Shown: positions 9,102-17,962, numbered from the stretch's first letter. The stretch: 64,000 bases of DNA from Acinetobacter rongchengensis (GCF_003611475.1 NZ_RAXT01000002.1:62001-126000), one strand, 5' to 3'. The notes: generated by a model not told the origin, from the sequence alone. Program-made: numbers and translations.

Positions 9102-9482
9102 TTATTTTGTAGATAAAATCATTTGGAAAATATAAAAACCAACAGCCAATCCAATGACACCAACCAATACACTTGAAATGCTATAAGCCAAAGCGATAGG
9201 CAATTGGCCTTGACGAATCAATTGAAAAGTTTCTAAACCAAAACTGGAAAATGTCGTAAAGCCACCTAAGATTCCAACCATTAAAAACAACCGGGTTTCA
9301 TTTTGTAGTACAGGATATTTTTGAGTAAAGGCAAAAAATACCCCTGCCAAAAAACATCCCAATACGTTGACAGACCATGTCGTCCATGGGAATAAGCTAT
9401 GTGGTTTTGAAATAATGAATCCTGCTCCATAGCGTAAACTTGCACCTATAGCACCACCACATGCGACAAGAAGCCAACTCAT
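9102..9482 (-). CDS. crcB: CrcB/Fluc fluoride channel
   Basis: A 126-residue, four-helix inner membrane protein. Family motifs are GGAIGASLRYG near the N-terminus, SVNVLGCFLAG in helix 2 and the GGFTTFSSFGLE signature in helix 3, which in Fluc proteins lines the fluoride pore. It works as an antiparallel dimer that lets fluoride leave the cell. The ATG at 9482 follows a GGGAGAG ribosome site; an upstream in-frame codon at 9521 is rejected. The 75-bp leader shows no fluoride riboswitch that I can recognise; it does contain an isolated exact DnaA-box 9-mer (TTATCCACA, 9524-9532). Confidence 0.93.
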   Translation of the reverse strand: MSWLLVACGGAIGASLRYGAGFIISKPHSLFPWTTWSVNVLGCFLAGVFFAFTQKYPVLQNETRLFLMVGILGGFTTFSSFGLETFQLIRQGQLPIALAYSISSVLVGVIGLAVGFYIFQMILSTK

Positions 9483-9557
9483 TTCCACAACTCTCCCTAA
9501 ATTTAATGTGTATAAATACAAACTTATCCACAGATTAGCATGTGAGTCATGGAGAAT

Positions 9558-10397
9558 CTATTTCAATGGATATTCATTTTGCACATAAAAGTCCAATTCA
9601 GGTACAACAAAAGCAAAAACATCTTGCTCATTGACACCCCATTCTTTTAACAGCGGACAGTGAATGTTGAGAGCTTGCGCAGCTTGAATTTGACTAAAAT
9701 CAAAAGGCATTTCAATATCACCTTGCGATAATTTTGTCGGTTGATCTACCCACTCTACCCAAGCGTGATCTTGATCAACTAGACTTCGTACAGCTCCATC
9801 CCAACAAGAAAATAACGGTCGCCATGCTTCAGGTAAGTACTTTTCAGTGCCTATTTTCACAACGCTATGCAATTGGTATTGTTGATCAATACTGAACATC
9901 GTATGAATTTTTTGATCTTCAGATAAATGTTCAAATGCTTTCGCATACTGGGCAGGCATTGCATCACTGGCCAATCGTCCACTCAACACATAAAGCATTT
10001 GATCAACGATCACTTGTTCAAAAATTATGGTTTTTTCTTGCTGAACAGGATCAATATAAAATCGCCAATTACTTTGCTTCGGAGAAGGCATGCATTTTCT
10101 AAACCATCCTAAAAATGAAAAACCAAAATGCTCATTCTGATAGGTCAATATTGTAAAAATAGTTTTACCTTGTTTTTCCCATAAGGTCACAGATTGAGGA
10201 TAACGTGAACGCACGTGGTCTATGTCGACCAACCACGATAAATACACGATATTTTTAACACGGCTTTGTAGCTTTAAAAAAGGCAAAAACCGCATCACAA
10301 TGCGGCGCAAATTGAGTAAAAACCCAAGATGAACAATGAACGCAATACCTTTTTCGATCCAACCACTTCGCTGATTTTTATAAGTATGGCGACTCAT
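9558..10397 (-). CDS. Uncharacterised protein, possibly DUF2071-like
   Basis: A 279-residue protein with a basic, hydrophobic N-terminal region (about residues 15-45) and a soluble remainder. The stretch VYLSWLVDIDHVRSRYP followed by WEKQGKTIFTILTY and SNWRFYID vaguely recalls the DUF2071 family (beta-barrel, acetoacetate-decarboxylase-like fold), but the resemblance is weak and I have not confirmed it. No catalytic residues are evident. It lies 75 bp upstream of crcB on the same strand, so cotranscription with the fluoride channel is possible. Confidence 0.7.
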   Translation of the reverse strand: MSRHTYKNQRSGWIEKGIAFIVHLGFLLNLRRIVMRFLPFLKLQSRVKNIVYLSWLVDIDHVRSRYPQSVTLWEKQGKTIFTILTYQNEHFGFSFLGWFRKCMPSPKQSNWRFYIDPVQQEKTIIFEQVIVDQMLYVLSGRLASDAMPAQYAKAFEHLSEDQKIHTMFSIDQQYQLHSVVKIGTEKYLPEAWRPLFSCWDGAVRSLVDQDHAWVEWVDQPTKLSQGDIEMPFDFSQIQAAQALNIHCPLLKEWGVNEQDVFAFVVPELDFYVQNEYPLK

Positions 10398-10482
10398 CTG
10401 TAACGTCCTATCACAACCACAAAAATATTATTTTCAGTGATTGAGCAAAATCAATTTAAGAAGTAGAGAATATAGATAAAAA

Positions 10483-10737
10483 TTAATTTGCGACAACCTT
10501 AACCATGAGCAATACAGATGGAAATACGATCGGTGACATTTTATAGAAAATCGATTGAAGTTTAGGCGTATCTTTTTGGCTCTTCATCACTTTGCCTTTA
10601 CAATAAAGACCTGCAAAAAATGAACACATAAGAAACATTACAAAAGGAATTGTAAAAAGCTGCGGTTTGTCTGAGCTAAACAACAATAGAGAAAAGAAAC
10701 CGAGCCCATAAAATACAAAAAATAGATTTTTATTCAT
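10483..10737 (-). CDS. Small membrane protein, unknown function
   Basis: An 84-residue protein with two or three hydrophobic segments (FFVFYGLGFFSLLLF, then a Phe/Met-rich segment, and a C-terminal MSPIVFPSVLLMVKVV). The ATG at 10737 has GAGGGG five bases upstream; the frame extends to 10788 but without a better ribosome site. No family was recognised. Confidence 0.6.
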   Translation of the reverse strand: MNKNLFFVFYGLGFFSLLLFSSDKPQLFTIPFVMFLMCSFFAGLYCKGKVMKSQKDTPKLQSIFYKMSPIVFPSVLLMVKVVAN

Positions 10738-11114
10738 AAAACCCCTCATGCAATTCACTGTATTTGGAATAACCTCAAATGCTTTCAATAAAACTTTGAT
10801 GTATTCAAGCTAGAATGTGTTTCTTATTAAGTTTCATTGATGACATATATTTTCATTATGATACTTTTTAACCAATCTTCTATTATTTATCACAAAAAAT
10901 CCTAATATGTCAAAAACTATCACTCACTTACATATTGAATTTTTATTAGCATAGAAATCATAATTTTATATTGAATTAGAAGACTAGATCTTAGTAATAC
11001 ATTCTCTCAAAGGCAAACAAGTAAGTATCATTCTGGCTTATAGGTGATGTGGATGAGGCAAATTTTCGCTATGATGGACTCGCATTTGATTCTAGAAAAT
11101 TTTGGGAATACATC
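10738..11114. other. Intergenic region between divergent genes
   Basis: About 377 bp of AT-rich DNA. It must hold the promoters of the small membrane protein (leftward) and of hopJ (rightward), but no single promoter stands out and no conserved RNA or ORF was seen. Confidence 0.5.
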
Positions 11115-11447
11115 ATGGTTCAACAATTATTAGCACAACTTCAAGCAGGCGATGCAAAATTTGCAGATGTGATTGCTTTTATCGAAGCTCGTTATACGCA
11201 TACACCAACAGCATTCCAAAATGGACAACAACACAATGCTGCAACTGAAAACCAAGGCAGTGCTAAAGTATTTTCTTTTGCCCAAATCAACGATCTCGAT
11301 CAACAGCAAACTTTAAACTTATTTGCTGAACACTATGCAGCGGTATTGGCAACACCTGAGGCAACTGACCATCAAAACATTCGCCAATTTATGCAAAATG
11401 GTTGGGATGGTGTTCAATTCGAAGGACAAGCTTTAGCTGCCAAATAA
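11115..11447 (+). CDS. HopJ type III effector-family protein (housekeeping homologue)
   Basis: A 110-residue soluble protein of the HopJ family, recognised by the FIEARYTHTPTAFQNG segment, the AKVFSFAQ block and the GWDGVQFEG ending. Although named after a Pseudomonas syringae effector, the family is common in non-pathogenic gammaproteobacteria, and no secretion genes are nearby, so an effector role is not implied. The frame opens at 11049, but the ATG at 11115 has a GGGA ribosome site and matches the family length. A strong terminator follows. Confidence 0.88.
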   Translation: MVQQLLAQLQAGDAKFADVIAFIEARYTHTPTAFQNGQQHNAATENQGSAKVFSFAQINDLDQQQTLNLFAEHYAAVLATPEATDHQNIRQFMQNGWDGVQFEGQALAAK

Positions 11448-11451
11448 AGCA

Positions 11452-11510
11452 TTTAGAATGAACTATCTCATTCTAAAATAAATGAAAAGGGATCAAAATG
11501 ATCCCTTTTT
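11452..11510 (+). terminator. Terminator region of hopJ
   Basis: Two stacked inverted repeats: a perfect 10-bp TTTAGAATGA / TCATTCTAAA (11452-11477), then a classical terminator with stem AAAAGGGATC / GATCCCTTTT (11485-11509) and T tract. Confidence 0.88.
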
Positions 11511-11541
11511 GCTTACAGATTTTGGTCATGATTTTATGCGG

Positions 11542-11952
11542 TTAAGGGCGTTCATCATATTGCGGCAAGCCATCACAAATGCTATCCCACTCGGCTTTAT
11601 AAGCGACAAAAATATGCATTGTTGGCTTATGTTCAAGTGACGTATCCAAAGTACCAATTCTCAAACGGTAATGATCTGGTAATTCTGATTTAATACTGAT
11701 AATTGGTGAACCGCATTCCCCACAAAAACAACGCTGTGTTGTCGATGTCGATGCAAATTTCTTTAATAATTGTTCACCTTTTACAATTTTAAAATCAGCT
11801 CTTTGAATCAGTGCATTGGTTGCAAAAGCAGTACCGTTGGCTTTACGGCAACGCTGACAATGGCATTCAATAATCTCTCCAATTTCCCCATGAATTTCAT
11901 AGTGAATTCCGTCGCACAAACAACTTCCTGTATATAATTTTTCAGCAGTCAT
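11542..11952 (-). CDS. GFA family (CENP-V/GFA fold) zinc protein
   Basis: A 136-residue protein with the zinc-binding pattern of the glutathione-dependent formaldehyde-activating (Gfa) superfamily: Cys11-x-Cys13, Cys30-His-Cys32-x-x-Cys35 and Cys77-x-x-Cys80. Most bacterial paralogues are not proven to act on S-hydroxymethylglutathione, so the reaction is uncertain. It begins at an ATG at 11952, is monocistronic, and converges with hopJ. Confidence 0.9.
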   Translation of the reverse strand: MTAEKLYTGSCLCDGIHYEIHGEIGEIIECHCQRCRKANGTAFATNALIQRADFKIVKGEQLLKKFASTSTTQRCFCGECGSPIISIKSELPDHYRLRIGTLDTSLEHKPTMHIFVAYKAEWDSICDGLPQYDERP

Positions 11953-12020
11953 ATGTTCTTCTCTTGTTTGAAAATATCATCAAACTAGCATAAATTTCTC
12001 ATTTGAATCGAGACTTATAT

Positions 12021-13247
12021 CTAGGCTTTTTGTATAGATTCAACATTAAGGAAATGATGTACGCCTTGCCCTGCTGCACGCCCAGTTGCAAAACATGCCG
12101 TGAGTAAATAACCACCCGTAGGTGCATCCCAATCCAACATTTCTCCACAGCAAAATACATAAGGATTTGATTTAAGCTGTAAATGTTCAGTTAAGCCTTG
12201 CTGTTTAATTCCACCTGCACAACTAATCGCTTCATCGATTGGGCGAAAACCCTCAAGCTCTATTTTTAAGTGTTTAATGTGTTGAGCTAATTTTTCAGGA
12301 TTATTCCAAAGCGATTTATCCACCAACTCTCGAATTAAATTTGATTTTGCCGCATCTAACCCCGCCTTGCGCCAAATATTATTGGTGGATTGCTTTTTAG
12401 ATGGCTGTAACTTTTGAATCACTTGTTCTGAGCTTTGATCTGGCAAGAGATCCAAGTTGATTTGTAATCGCTGAGTATTCTTTTGCAAAAGACGCAAAGC
12501 ACGGCCTTGCTTATAAATAAGGCCACTTTCCAAACCATAATGGCTAATCACGATATCGCCTTGGTTTTTCTCAGCATGATCAACCCACGCTTCAACACGC
12601 TTTAACGGCTGCCCAAATACAGGTTGCATAAACTTAGACCATGTTCTAACAACCCCTGCATTACTGGCTTGAAAAGGTTCAATTTCAGAAGTATTTAACC
12701 ATTGTTGCCATGCACCATCACTACCTAAACGTGCCCATGAAACTGCACCACAAGCGAGGATAATCGCATCAAACGCTTGTGTAAAAACGCATTGATCTTT
12801 TAAATTTTGAATTTCTAATGTTTGTTTTTTTAAATTTAAAATTTGATGACGATAATAAAATTGTACTTTTTGCTCAGCCAAACGTTTTAACCATGCTCTT
12901 AACAACGGCGCAGCTTTCATCTCTACAGGAAAAATTCGCCCTGAACTGCCAATGTAAGAGTCAATCCCTAGACCCTTCATCCAATTTTGGATCCATTGAG
13001 CGTCCCATTGTTCAACCCACGGTTTCAACCATGCTGTATGGTCATAACGTTGAATAAATTGTTCGATCGCTTCGGCATGGGAAATATTCAAACCTGTTTT
13101 CCCTGCCATTAAAAACTTACGTGCTGCTGAAGGCTTTTGCTCAAAAACATGTATTTCATAGTTTTGATCAGAAAATTGACTCAACATTTCTGCTGCCATC
13201 AAACCCGCTGGGCCCGCACCAACGATCGCAATTCTCTTACTCAACAT
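12021..13247 (-). CDS. FAD-dependent flavoprotein, TIGR03862 / BaiN-RdsA-like family
   Basis: A 408-residue flavoprotein. The N-terminal dinucleotide fold (KRIAIVGAGPAGLMAAEML) binds FAD, and the C-terminal block with GGYLLTACFATGRAAGQ closes the FAD site, typical of the HI0933/BaiN-like oxidoreductases. No substrate is known for this subgroup. The start is the ATG at 13247, which overlaps the stop of the upstream methyltransferase by 11 bp, so the two are translationally coupled; an in-frame opening at 13304 would lie deep in that gene and is rejected. Confidence 0.85.
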   Translation of the reverse strand: MLSKRIAIVGAGPAGLMAAEMLSQFSDQNYEIHVFEQKPSAARKFLMAGKTGLNISHAEAIEQFIQRYDHTAWLKPWVEQWDAQWIQNWMKGLGIDSYIGSSGRIFPVEMKAAPLLRAWLKRLAEQKVQFYYRHQILNLKKQTLEIQNLKDQCVFTQAFDAIILACGAVSWARLGSDGAWQQWLNTSEIEPFQASNAGVVRTWSKFMQPVFGQPLKRVEAWVDHAEKNQGDIVISHYGLESGLIYKQGRALRLLQKNTQRLQINLDLLPDQSSEQVIQKLQPSKKQSTNNIWRKAGLDAAKSNLIRELVDKSLWNNPEKLAQHIKHLKIELEGFRPIDEAISCAGGIKQQGLTEHLQLKSNPYVFCCGEMLDWDAPTGGYLLTACFATGRAAGQGVHHFLNVESIQKA

Positions 13248-13893
13248 CAGACTTCTCAATCGAAGTTTGCATATTTTTGCCCTGTAAAGGCTGAAACTCA
13301 TCAAAACGTGTCAAATAATTCTCAGGTTTTTGAATAATCAACTGTTGGCATAATTCTCCACGTTCCAAATATTTAATCTCAAAATGTGTTCGTGCAGAAT
13401 CTTGAGCAATCACCTGTTTTTCATAAGGTAATTTCCAAATATTTTGCAACTGTTGTTCTGCTTCATCAATATATTCAGGAATATTACTGGCCAATGTCAC
13501 CGTACCATTGCTGTGTAATCTTGAGATTAAAAACTCAAAGAATGGCATGTTCAGCCAACGTTGTGCAGGATTATGTGGTTCTGGGTTTGGGTACAAAATG
13601 AAAAACTGCTGCACTTGATTTGGATATAAAGCATGTACCACCCAAGGGATTGCATCTGCATGCAATGGCTTTAAATTAGGCAGACCTTCAAGTTGATGTT
13701 GCTTTTGCATCGCAATGAATTTCTCACGTGTTCTTTCAACTGCAATCAATTTCAAATGCGGATGTTGTCTTGAAAAAAGCAATGCATGTTTGCCTTTTCC
13801 AGCACCAATTTCCACACAAACTGGACTATTTTCAATGGATTGAAAATCACGAGGAGCATGCATACGCTGTGCTTGAAATTGACGAATCGACAT
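13237..13893 (-). CDS. TrmB-like SAM-dependent methyltransferase (divergent)
   Basis: A 218-residue class I methyltransferase with the SAM-binding motif VEIGAGKGKHALLF (27-40) and acidic motif II (AVERTREKF), laid out like tRNA (guanine-46-N7) methyltransferase TrmB. The catalytic loop of TrmB, normally FPDPWPK followed by basic residues, is replaced by ILYPNPEPHNPAQRW (99-113), lacking the catalytic Asp and the KxRH basic patch. It is therefore likely a paralogue with altered or no m7G activity. It is coupled by overlap to the flavoprotein gene and divergent from yacG. Confidence 0.82.
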   Translation of the reverse strand: MSIRQFQAQRMHAPRDFQSIENSPVCVEIGAGKGKHALLFSRQHPHLKLIAVERTREKFIAMQKQHQLEGLPNLKPLHADAIPWVVHALYPNQVQQFFILYPNPEPHNPAQRWLNMPFFEFLISRLHSNGTVTLASNIPEYIDEAEQQLQNIWKLPYEKQVIAQDSARTHFEIKYLERGELCQQLIIQKPENYLTRFDEFQPLQGKNMQTSIEKSDVE

Positions 13894-13972
13894 AATCAGA
13901 TCAAACTAAGAAAAATCAGTGCAAGTTTAACAACTCTTCACACATTTTGCTTTTTAAAATGAGGATTTCAAC

Positions 13973-14140
13973 ATGACTAAATCATTCCCATGCCCAAGAT
14001 GCGGAACGCCAACCACATGGGAGAATAATGAATTTAGACCTTTTTGCTCAGAACGTTGTAAATTGATTGATTTGGGTGCATGGGCAAACGAAGATTATAA
14101 ATTGCCTACAGAAGATGCCCCGCAGGAGGAAGATTTATAA
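13973..14140 (+). CDS. yacG: YacG, zinc-binding DNA gyrase inhibitor
   Basis: A 55-residue protein too short for most ORF filters. It starts [16 protein letters not shown] and has four zinc ligands, Cys7, Cys10, Cys25 and Cys29, followed by [19 protein letters not shown], the strongly conserved YacG core, and an acidic tail. YacG binds GyrB and blocks DNA binding by gyrase. GAGG lies 8 nt before the ATG. Usually yacG sits next to coaE; here it is alone and divergent from the TrmB-like gene. Confidence 0.93.
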   Translation: MTKSFPCPRCGTPTTWENNEFRPFCSERCKLIDLGAWANEDYKLPTEDAPQEEDL

Positions 14141-14378
14141 TTTTTGATCGTTTTTTATCATCTCCTTACAATTTTTAAAGATAAGTTTATCATGACATAA
14201 ACTAGACTGAGCCCACTTTGTGGCGTCATTAAACACATAATTCATATACTATTCATAATAAATAGCTACTTTATAGAGATGGAAAAAATGTAATAATGAT
14301 AAACTGTTATCACATTTTTAGTATAAAGCTAATTATAGCAATTCATCATTAAACTTAAGCGTAGGTAGGAGTTATAAA

Positions 14379-14561
14379 ATGTATATCGGTGTCAAAATAT
14401 TGAGTATTCTTTTATCTTTATTGTGCATATTTTTCACTTTCATAGGCATTTATGCACTTGATTTATCACTTATCTTTATAGGGGTTTTATTCGCTATTGC
14501 TATTGTGTTAATTACGCTAGAAACAAAGCATAAAGTAAGCAATCCTTTCAAAGGACATTAA
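14379..14561 (+). CDS. 60-residue membrane protein (tandem copy 1)
   Basis: A 60-residue, two-helix hydrophobic protein with a strong ribosome site (TAGGAG, 7 nt before the ATG). It shares with the next gene the pattern G-(I/L)-Y-x-L-D, then LFAIA, L-x-L-E-x-K and a terminal PF, so the two are duplicated paralogues. No family was recognised. The roughly 240-bp leader contains an AGTTTAT / ATAAACT inverted repeat (14184-14203) that could be an operator. Confidence 0.75.
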   Translation: MYIGVKILSILLSLLCIFFTFIGIYALDLSLIFIGVLFAIAIVLITLETKHKVSNPFKGH

Positions 14562-14673
14562 AATTTTGATACTTTAATTTGACTTAACGTAATTGTTTTA
14601 AAAATTTAACTTATGTATAATCACTCACTTAAAGATAAAAATGTTAATTATTTATCAAAAGAGAGTATTAAAA

Positions 14674-14856
14674 GTGAAACTATACATAACTTTTAAAACA
14701 ATAATGAGTGTATTTATGGTTATGGGTGCAGTGTTTCTTTTGCTAGGACTGTATAACTTAGATGCTGCTTTAATTTCAATTGCTGGTTTATTCGCAATCG
14801 CAAGTTTTATCTTGAGATTGGAAATGAAAGATCATTTATTTGACCCTTTTGCTTGA
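14674..14856 (+). CDS. 60-residue membrane protein (tandem copy 2)
   Basis: A paralogue of the preceding gene, with GLYNLDAALI, GLFAIASFIL and RLEMK aligning to GIYALDLSLI, VLFAIAIVLI and TLETK of copy 1. The frame opens at ATG 14641, but a GTG at 14674 has GAGAG 8 nt upstream and gives exactly 60 residues, the same length as copy 1, so I chose it. Two hydrophobic helices are predicted. The two genes are 112 bp apart, in the same direction, upstream of a strong terminator. Confidence 0.7.
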   Translation: MKLYITFKTIMSVFMVMGAVFLLLGLYNLDAALISIAGLFAIASFILRLEMKDHLFDPFA

Positions 14857-14940
14857 AATTCCAATCACATAGCAACAATAATGATGGTGTAGATATGGCT
14901 TCACCGATATTTAACAAACAAGTTCCACTATTTCGCTCTT

Positions 14941-14993
14941 CACATAAAAAATGGTTCTAATACTGAAAACAGTTTAGAACCATTTTTTATGTG
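14941..14993. terminator. Bidirectional terminator
   Basis: A perfect 20-bp stem (14941-14960 with 14974-14993) has A-rich and T-rich flanks on both strands. It can end both the tandem membrane-protein unit and the leftward hemH/MBL unit. Confidence 0.9.
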
Positions 14994-15035
14994 GGGTTAT
15001 TTCAACTCAATAATCCCTAAATAGCCATGAAATAC

Positions 15036-15680
15036 TTAGCCCGCTTTACTCGCAACAAATGGATTGTGCTGTTTTTCAAAGCCGATGGTACTCATCGGTC
15101 CATGTCCAGAAATAAACTGTGTTTCATCAGGTAAGCTAAAACATTCACGTTGAATTGAATCTAAAAGTTGTTGATGATTACCTTTCGGAAAATCAGTACG
15201 CCCTATCGACCCTTTGAACAATACATCACCTGTCCAAAGCACGCCATATTTGGAATTATAGAACATGACATGACCTGGGGTATGGCCTGGTGCAAAGCGT
15301 ACTTCGAACTCTTCAGCACCTAAAGTTAACTTTTCACCACCTTCAAGCCATTGATCTACGTGCACAGGTTCTGGAACTGGAAAACCATAACGAGCGGAGA
15401 CTTCTTGGATCATATCCAACCAAAACAAATCTTCTTTATGTGGTCCAATCACCGGAACATTCCATTCCTTCACCAATGCACCCACCGCCCCTGCATGATC
15501 CAAATGACCATGCGTTAACCACAATGCTTTAACCGTTAAACCCAATGCTTCAACTTCTTGTTTCAACTTTTCAGGCTCACCACCTGCATCAATCAATACG
15601 GCTTCTTTAGTTTCAGAGTCCCAAACGATCGAACAATTTTGTGCAAATGCAGTAACTGGGACAATTTTGACTTGCAACAT
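15036..15680 (-). CDS. MBL-fold hydrolase, glyoxalase II-like (YcbL type)
   Basis: A 214-residue metallo-beta-lactamase-fold enzyme with the metal motif THGHLDH (His57, His59, Asp61, His62), the later APGHTPGH histidine, the TGDVLFKGSIGRTDF aspartate block and a terminal SGHGPMSTIG. This layout matches the YcbL type-II glyoxalase group, which hydrolyses S-lactoylglutathione or related thioesters. It lies 30 bp downstream of hemH and is probably cotranscribed. Exact substrate is inferred. Confidence 0.88.
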   Translation of the reverse strand: MLQVKIVPVTAFAQNCSIVWDSETKEAVLIDAGGEPEKLKQEVEALGLTVKALWLTHGHLDHAGAVGALVKEWNVPVIGPHKEDLFWLDMIQEVSARYGFPVPEPVHVDQWLEGGEKLTLGAEEFEVRFAPGHTPGHVMFYNSKYGVLWTGDVLFKGSIGRTDFPKGNHQQLLDSIQRECFSLPDETQFISGHGPMSTIGFEKQHNPFVASKAG

Positions 15681-15710
15681 AATAATTTCCTCAAGAAAGT
15701 TCTGAAAATA

Positions 15711-16721
15711 TCAAACCGCCAAATTAGAACGTACTGTATCTAATTGCGCTTGGAGAAGACTTTCAAATAATTGAATATGATCAGGGCGACCATTTAAAGC
15801 AGGAATATAAGCATAAGATTGACCACCTTTGCTTAAGAATAATTCAGCATTTTGAATGGCAAGCTCTTCTAATGTTTCTAAACAATCCGCAGAAAATGCA
15901 GGACTAAGTACTTGTACAGAATCAACACCAGACTCAGCCCACTCGACCAATAATTGGTCAGTATACGGCTTGACCCATTCTTGTTTACCAAAGCGAGATT
16001 GAAAGCTGATCGCCCATTCATCATCAGCCAAACCTAATGCTTGTGCAACTTTAAATGCTGTGACTCGGCAACGATCCGCATACGGATCGCCCTTATCTGC
16101 ATAAGGTTGAGGAATACCATGAAAGGACATCAAGAGTTTTTTAGCTTGCCCATGTTGCTGTTGGTAATCTCGTACACTATTGGCAAGCGATTGAATATAA
16201 AGCGGATGTTGATAATAATCACGAATAAAACTTAAACCCGGTATATTTCGCTGTTTCAATAACCATTGCGCAACAGCATCATATAACGGTGCTGTTGATG
16301 TCGCAGAATACTGTGGAAATAAAGGCAAAAGAATAATGTGATCATACAATTTGTGCGAAGCATCTTTCAGTACAGTATCGATTCCGGGCTGACCATAAGT
16401 CATGGCTGGAACAATATCTAAATCTAAATCACTATTGCGGCTCAGTAAGCTTTTTTGTAACAACGCCACTTGCTCAAATAAGATTTCTCGCATAGGGGAA
16501 TCATTTGACCAAACTTGTGCATAAGCTTCCGCAACACGTTTCGGGCGAAAGGGCAAAACAAAAGCATGAAGAATCAATGCCCAAAGCAGTTTAGGAATTT
16601 CAATAACCCGTTGATCAGATAAAAACTGCTTTAAGAAAGCACGTACCGCAGGTACGGTTGGCGCATCTGGGGTTCCAAGATTTGCTAAAATAATCAAAAC
16701 TTTAGGTTTAGATATAGACAT
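15711..16721 (-). CDS. hemH: Ferrochelatase
   Basis: A 336-residue enzyme that inserts ferrous iron into protoporphyrin IX, the last step of haem synthesis. Conserved elements are [14 protein letters not shown] at the start, [15 protein letters not shown], the catalytic His201 in MSFHGIP, the GDPYADRC element and the late CLETLEEL glutamates. It begins at ATG 16721, and is followed closely by the MBL hydrolase. HemW is also in this window but in a separate unit. Confidence 0.96.
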   Translation of the reverse strand: MSISKPKVLIILANLGTPDAPTVPAVRAFLKQFLSDQRVIEIPKLLWALILHAFVLPFRPKRVAEAYAQVWSNDSPMREILFEQVALLQKSLLSRNSDLDLDIVPAMTYGQPGIDTVLKDASHKLYDHIILLPLFPQYSATSTAPLYDAVAQWLLKQRNIPGLSFIRDYYQHPLYIQSLANSVRDYQQQHGQAKKLLMSFHGIPQPYADKGDPYADRCRVTAFKVAQALGLADDEWAISFQSRFGKQEWVKPYTDQLLVEWAESGVDSVQVLSPAFSADCLETLEELAIQNAELFLSKGGQSYAYIPALNGRPDHIQLFESLLQAQLDTVRSNLAV

Positions 16722-16833
16722 TTCTACTCAATTTGAACAAGATCAAAATCTAGGCCTTAGCTTAGCAGAGTCTTCTATGCTACTAAACAAAATTCTAGTT
16801 GATCTCTAGGACCAAATATCTTTGTTTACTCAA

Positions 16834-17850
16834 TTAAAAGATTGACGAACGCTGACCTATTCGCTGATAACTTTCCAATAGCTTGATGCATTTTTCAGTC
16901 ATCTGCCATAACATGCGTTGACGATCATCACGACCAACTGGAGTAATCCAATCATTTTGGCGCATCTGCTGTTTAATGGTATGTAATGAACGAATATTGA
17001 TTTGAGCTCTAGACACAGCATGTGCTCTTGGCATAACCACTTGAGCATCCGTTAAGCCTGTATTATTTAAATATTCATTCAATACCTTAGAAAAGAAATC
17101 TTCGGGCGTCGGGCGTCGGAATTCAATCGATAAAATTTTCAATAATTCTGCCCACGTCATTTCACGAACAGGAGACAATTCTTTGAAATTACCATCCTGA
17201 TAAGCATGCATTCGATAGTCAAAGCTAAACGCTTCATGCAAAGAAACTTTAGGTAAGGTTAAAAATGGATCAGACTCATTCTTGCCTTGCTCAATAGTGA
17301 CTTGCGCCAATTTAGCTTTTAAACGATCAATTTCATCTTGTAAAACCTGAATATTTTGCGGTCTTACCCACCCCACAACAGGATAACGCTCTAGCATTTG
17401 CGGCATATAAGAACGCACGGCTAACTCTAAATCACGTAATGTCCGATAGGTGACCACCTGTTCAACTTCTTTTTGAAGTTGGTGTCTAAAATCTTTAAAC
17501 TTTTCTTTTAAAATATGCGCTTCATCTTGTAAATGAGCTTCACGCGCATCTGGGTTCTCATGCATAAACACAATAATCGGCTTTTGCTTGGTCACTGCAT
17601 AAATATATTCCAAATGCATATAACTCACACCAGAAACAGACTGCTCACCATACTGGCTACCGAGAAGCAATAAAACATAATCACAATCATCAATCTGACG
17701 GCGAGCAAAGGCAGTACTCAATGGCGTACGTTGTTCTAATCCCCACGAAAAGAACCCCATACCAATGAGTGTCTGTGAAACAACCATCCGTTCTGGCTGC
17801 ATATCTTTGCCAGATGTCGTAATAAAAACTTGATAACGTTTATCGAGCAT
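16834..17850 (-). CDS. DUF4062 (TIR-like) domain protein with coiled coil
   Basis: A 338-residue protein. Residues about 5-105 match DUF4062: YQVFITTSGKDMQPERM, then CDYVLLLLGSQYG and YIYAVTKQKPIIVFMHE, a flavodoxin/TIR-like alpha-beta fold. A short coiled coil follows (about 165-195), then an unrecognised C-terminal domain of about 140 residues. DUF4062 is often the N-terminal module of NTPase or repeat-containing proteins proposed to act in signalling or immunity; here neither NTPase nor repeats are present. It lies between hemH and murI. Function unknown; domain call fairly confident. Confidence 0.82.
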   Translation of the reverse strand: MLDKRYQVFITTSGKDMQPERMVVSQTLIGMGFFSWGLEQRTPLSTAFARRQIDDCDYVLLLLGSQYGEQSVSGVSYMHLEYIYAVTKQKPIIVFMHENPDAREAHLQDEAHILKEKFKDFRHQLQKEVEQVVTYRTLRDLELAVRSYMPQMLERYPVVGWVRPQNIQVLQDEIDRLKAKLAQVTIEQGKNESDPFLTLPKVSLHEAFSFDYRMHAYQDGNFKELSPVREMTWAELLKILSIEFRRPTPEDFFSKVLNEYLNNTGLTDAQVVMPRAHAVSRAQINIRSLHTIKQQMRQNDWITPVGRDDRQRMLWQMTEKCIKLLESYQRIGQRSSIF

Positions 17851-17962
17851 AGGTCAACCCATTCTTGTCATATCACTCGTTTAATTCTTCCGTGAATTAT
17901 TATCGGAGTAATATGCCCTACACTTATTAAAAAATTTAAAAATCTATTCAATATTGAAAGAA

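Noticed and set aside
9524..9532. Single perfect DnaA box before crcB as a regulatory site
   Set aside because: One isolated 9-mer is expected by chance several times in a genome; no companion sites nearby.
9483..9557. Fluoride riboswitch upstream of crcB
   Set aside because: The short leader lacks the conserved GGNGATGG pseudoknot pattern.
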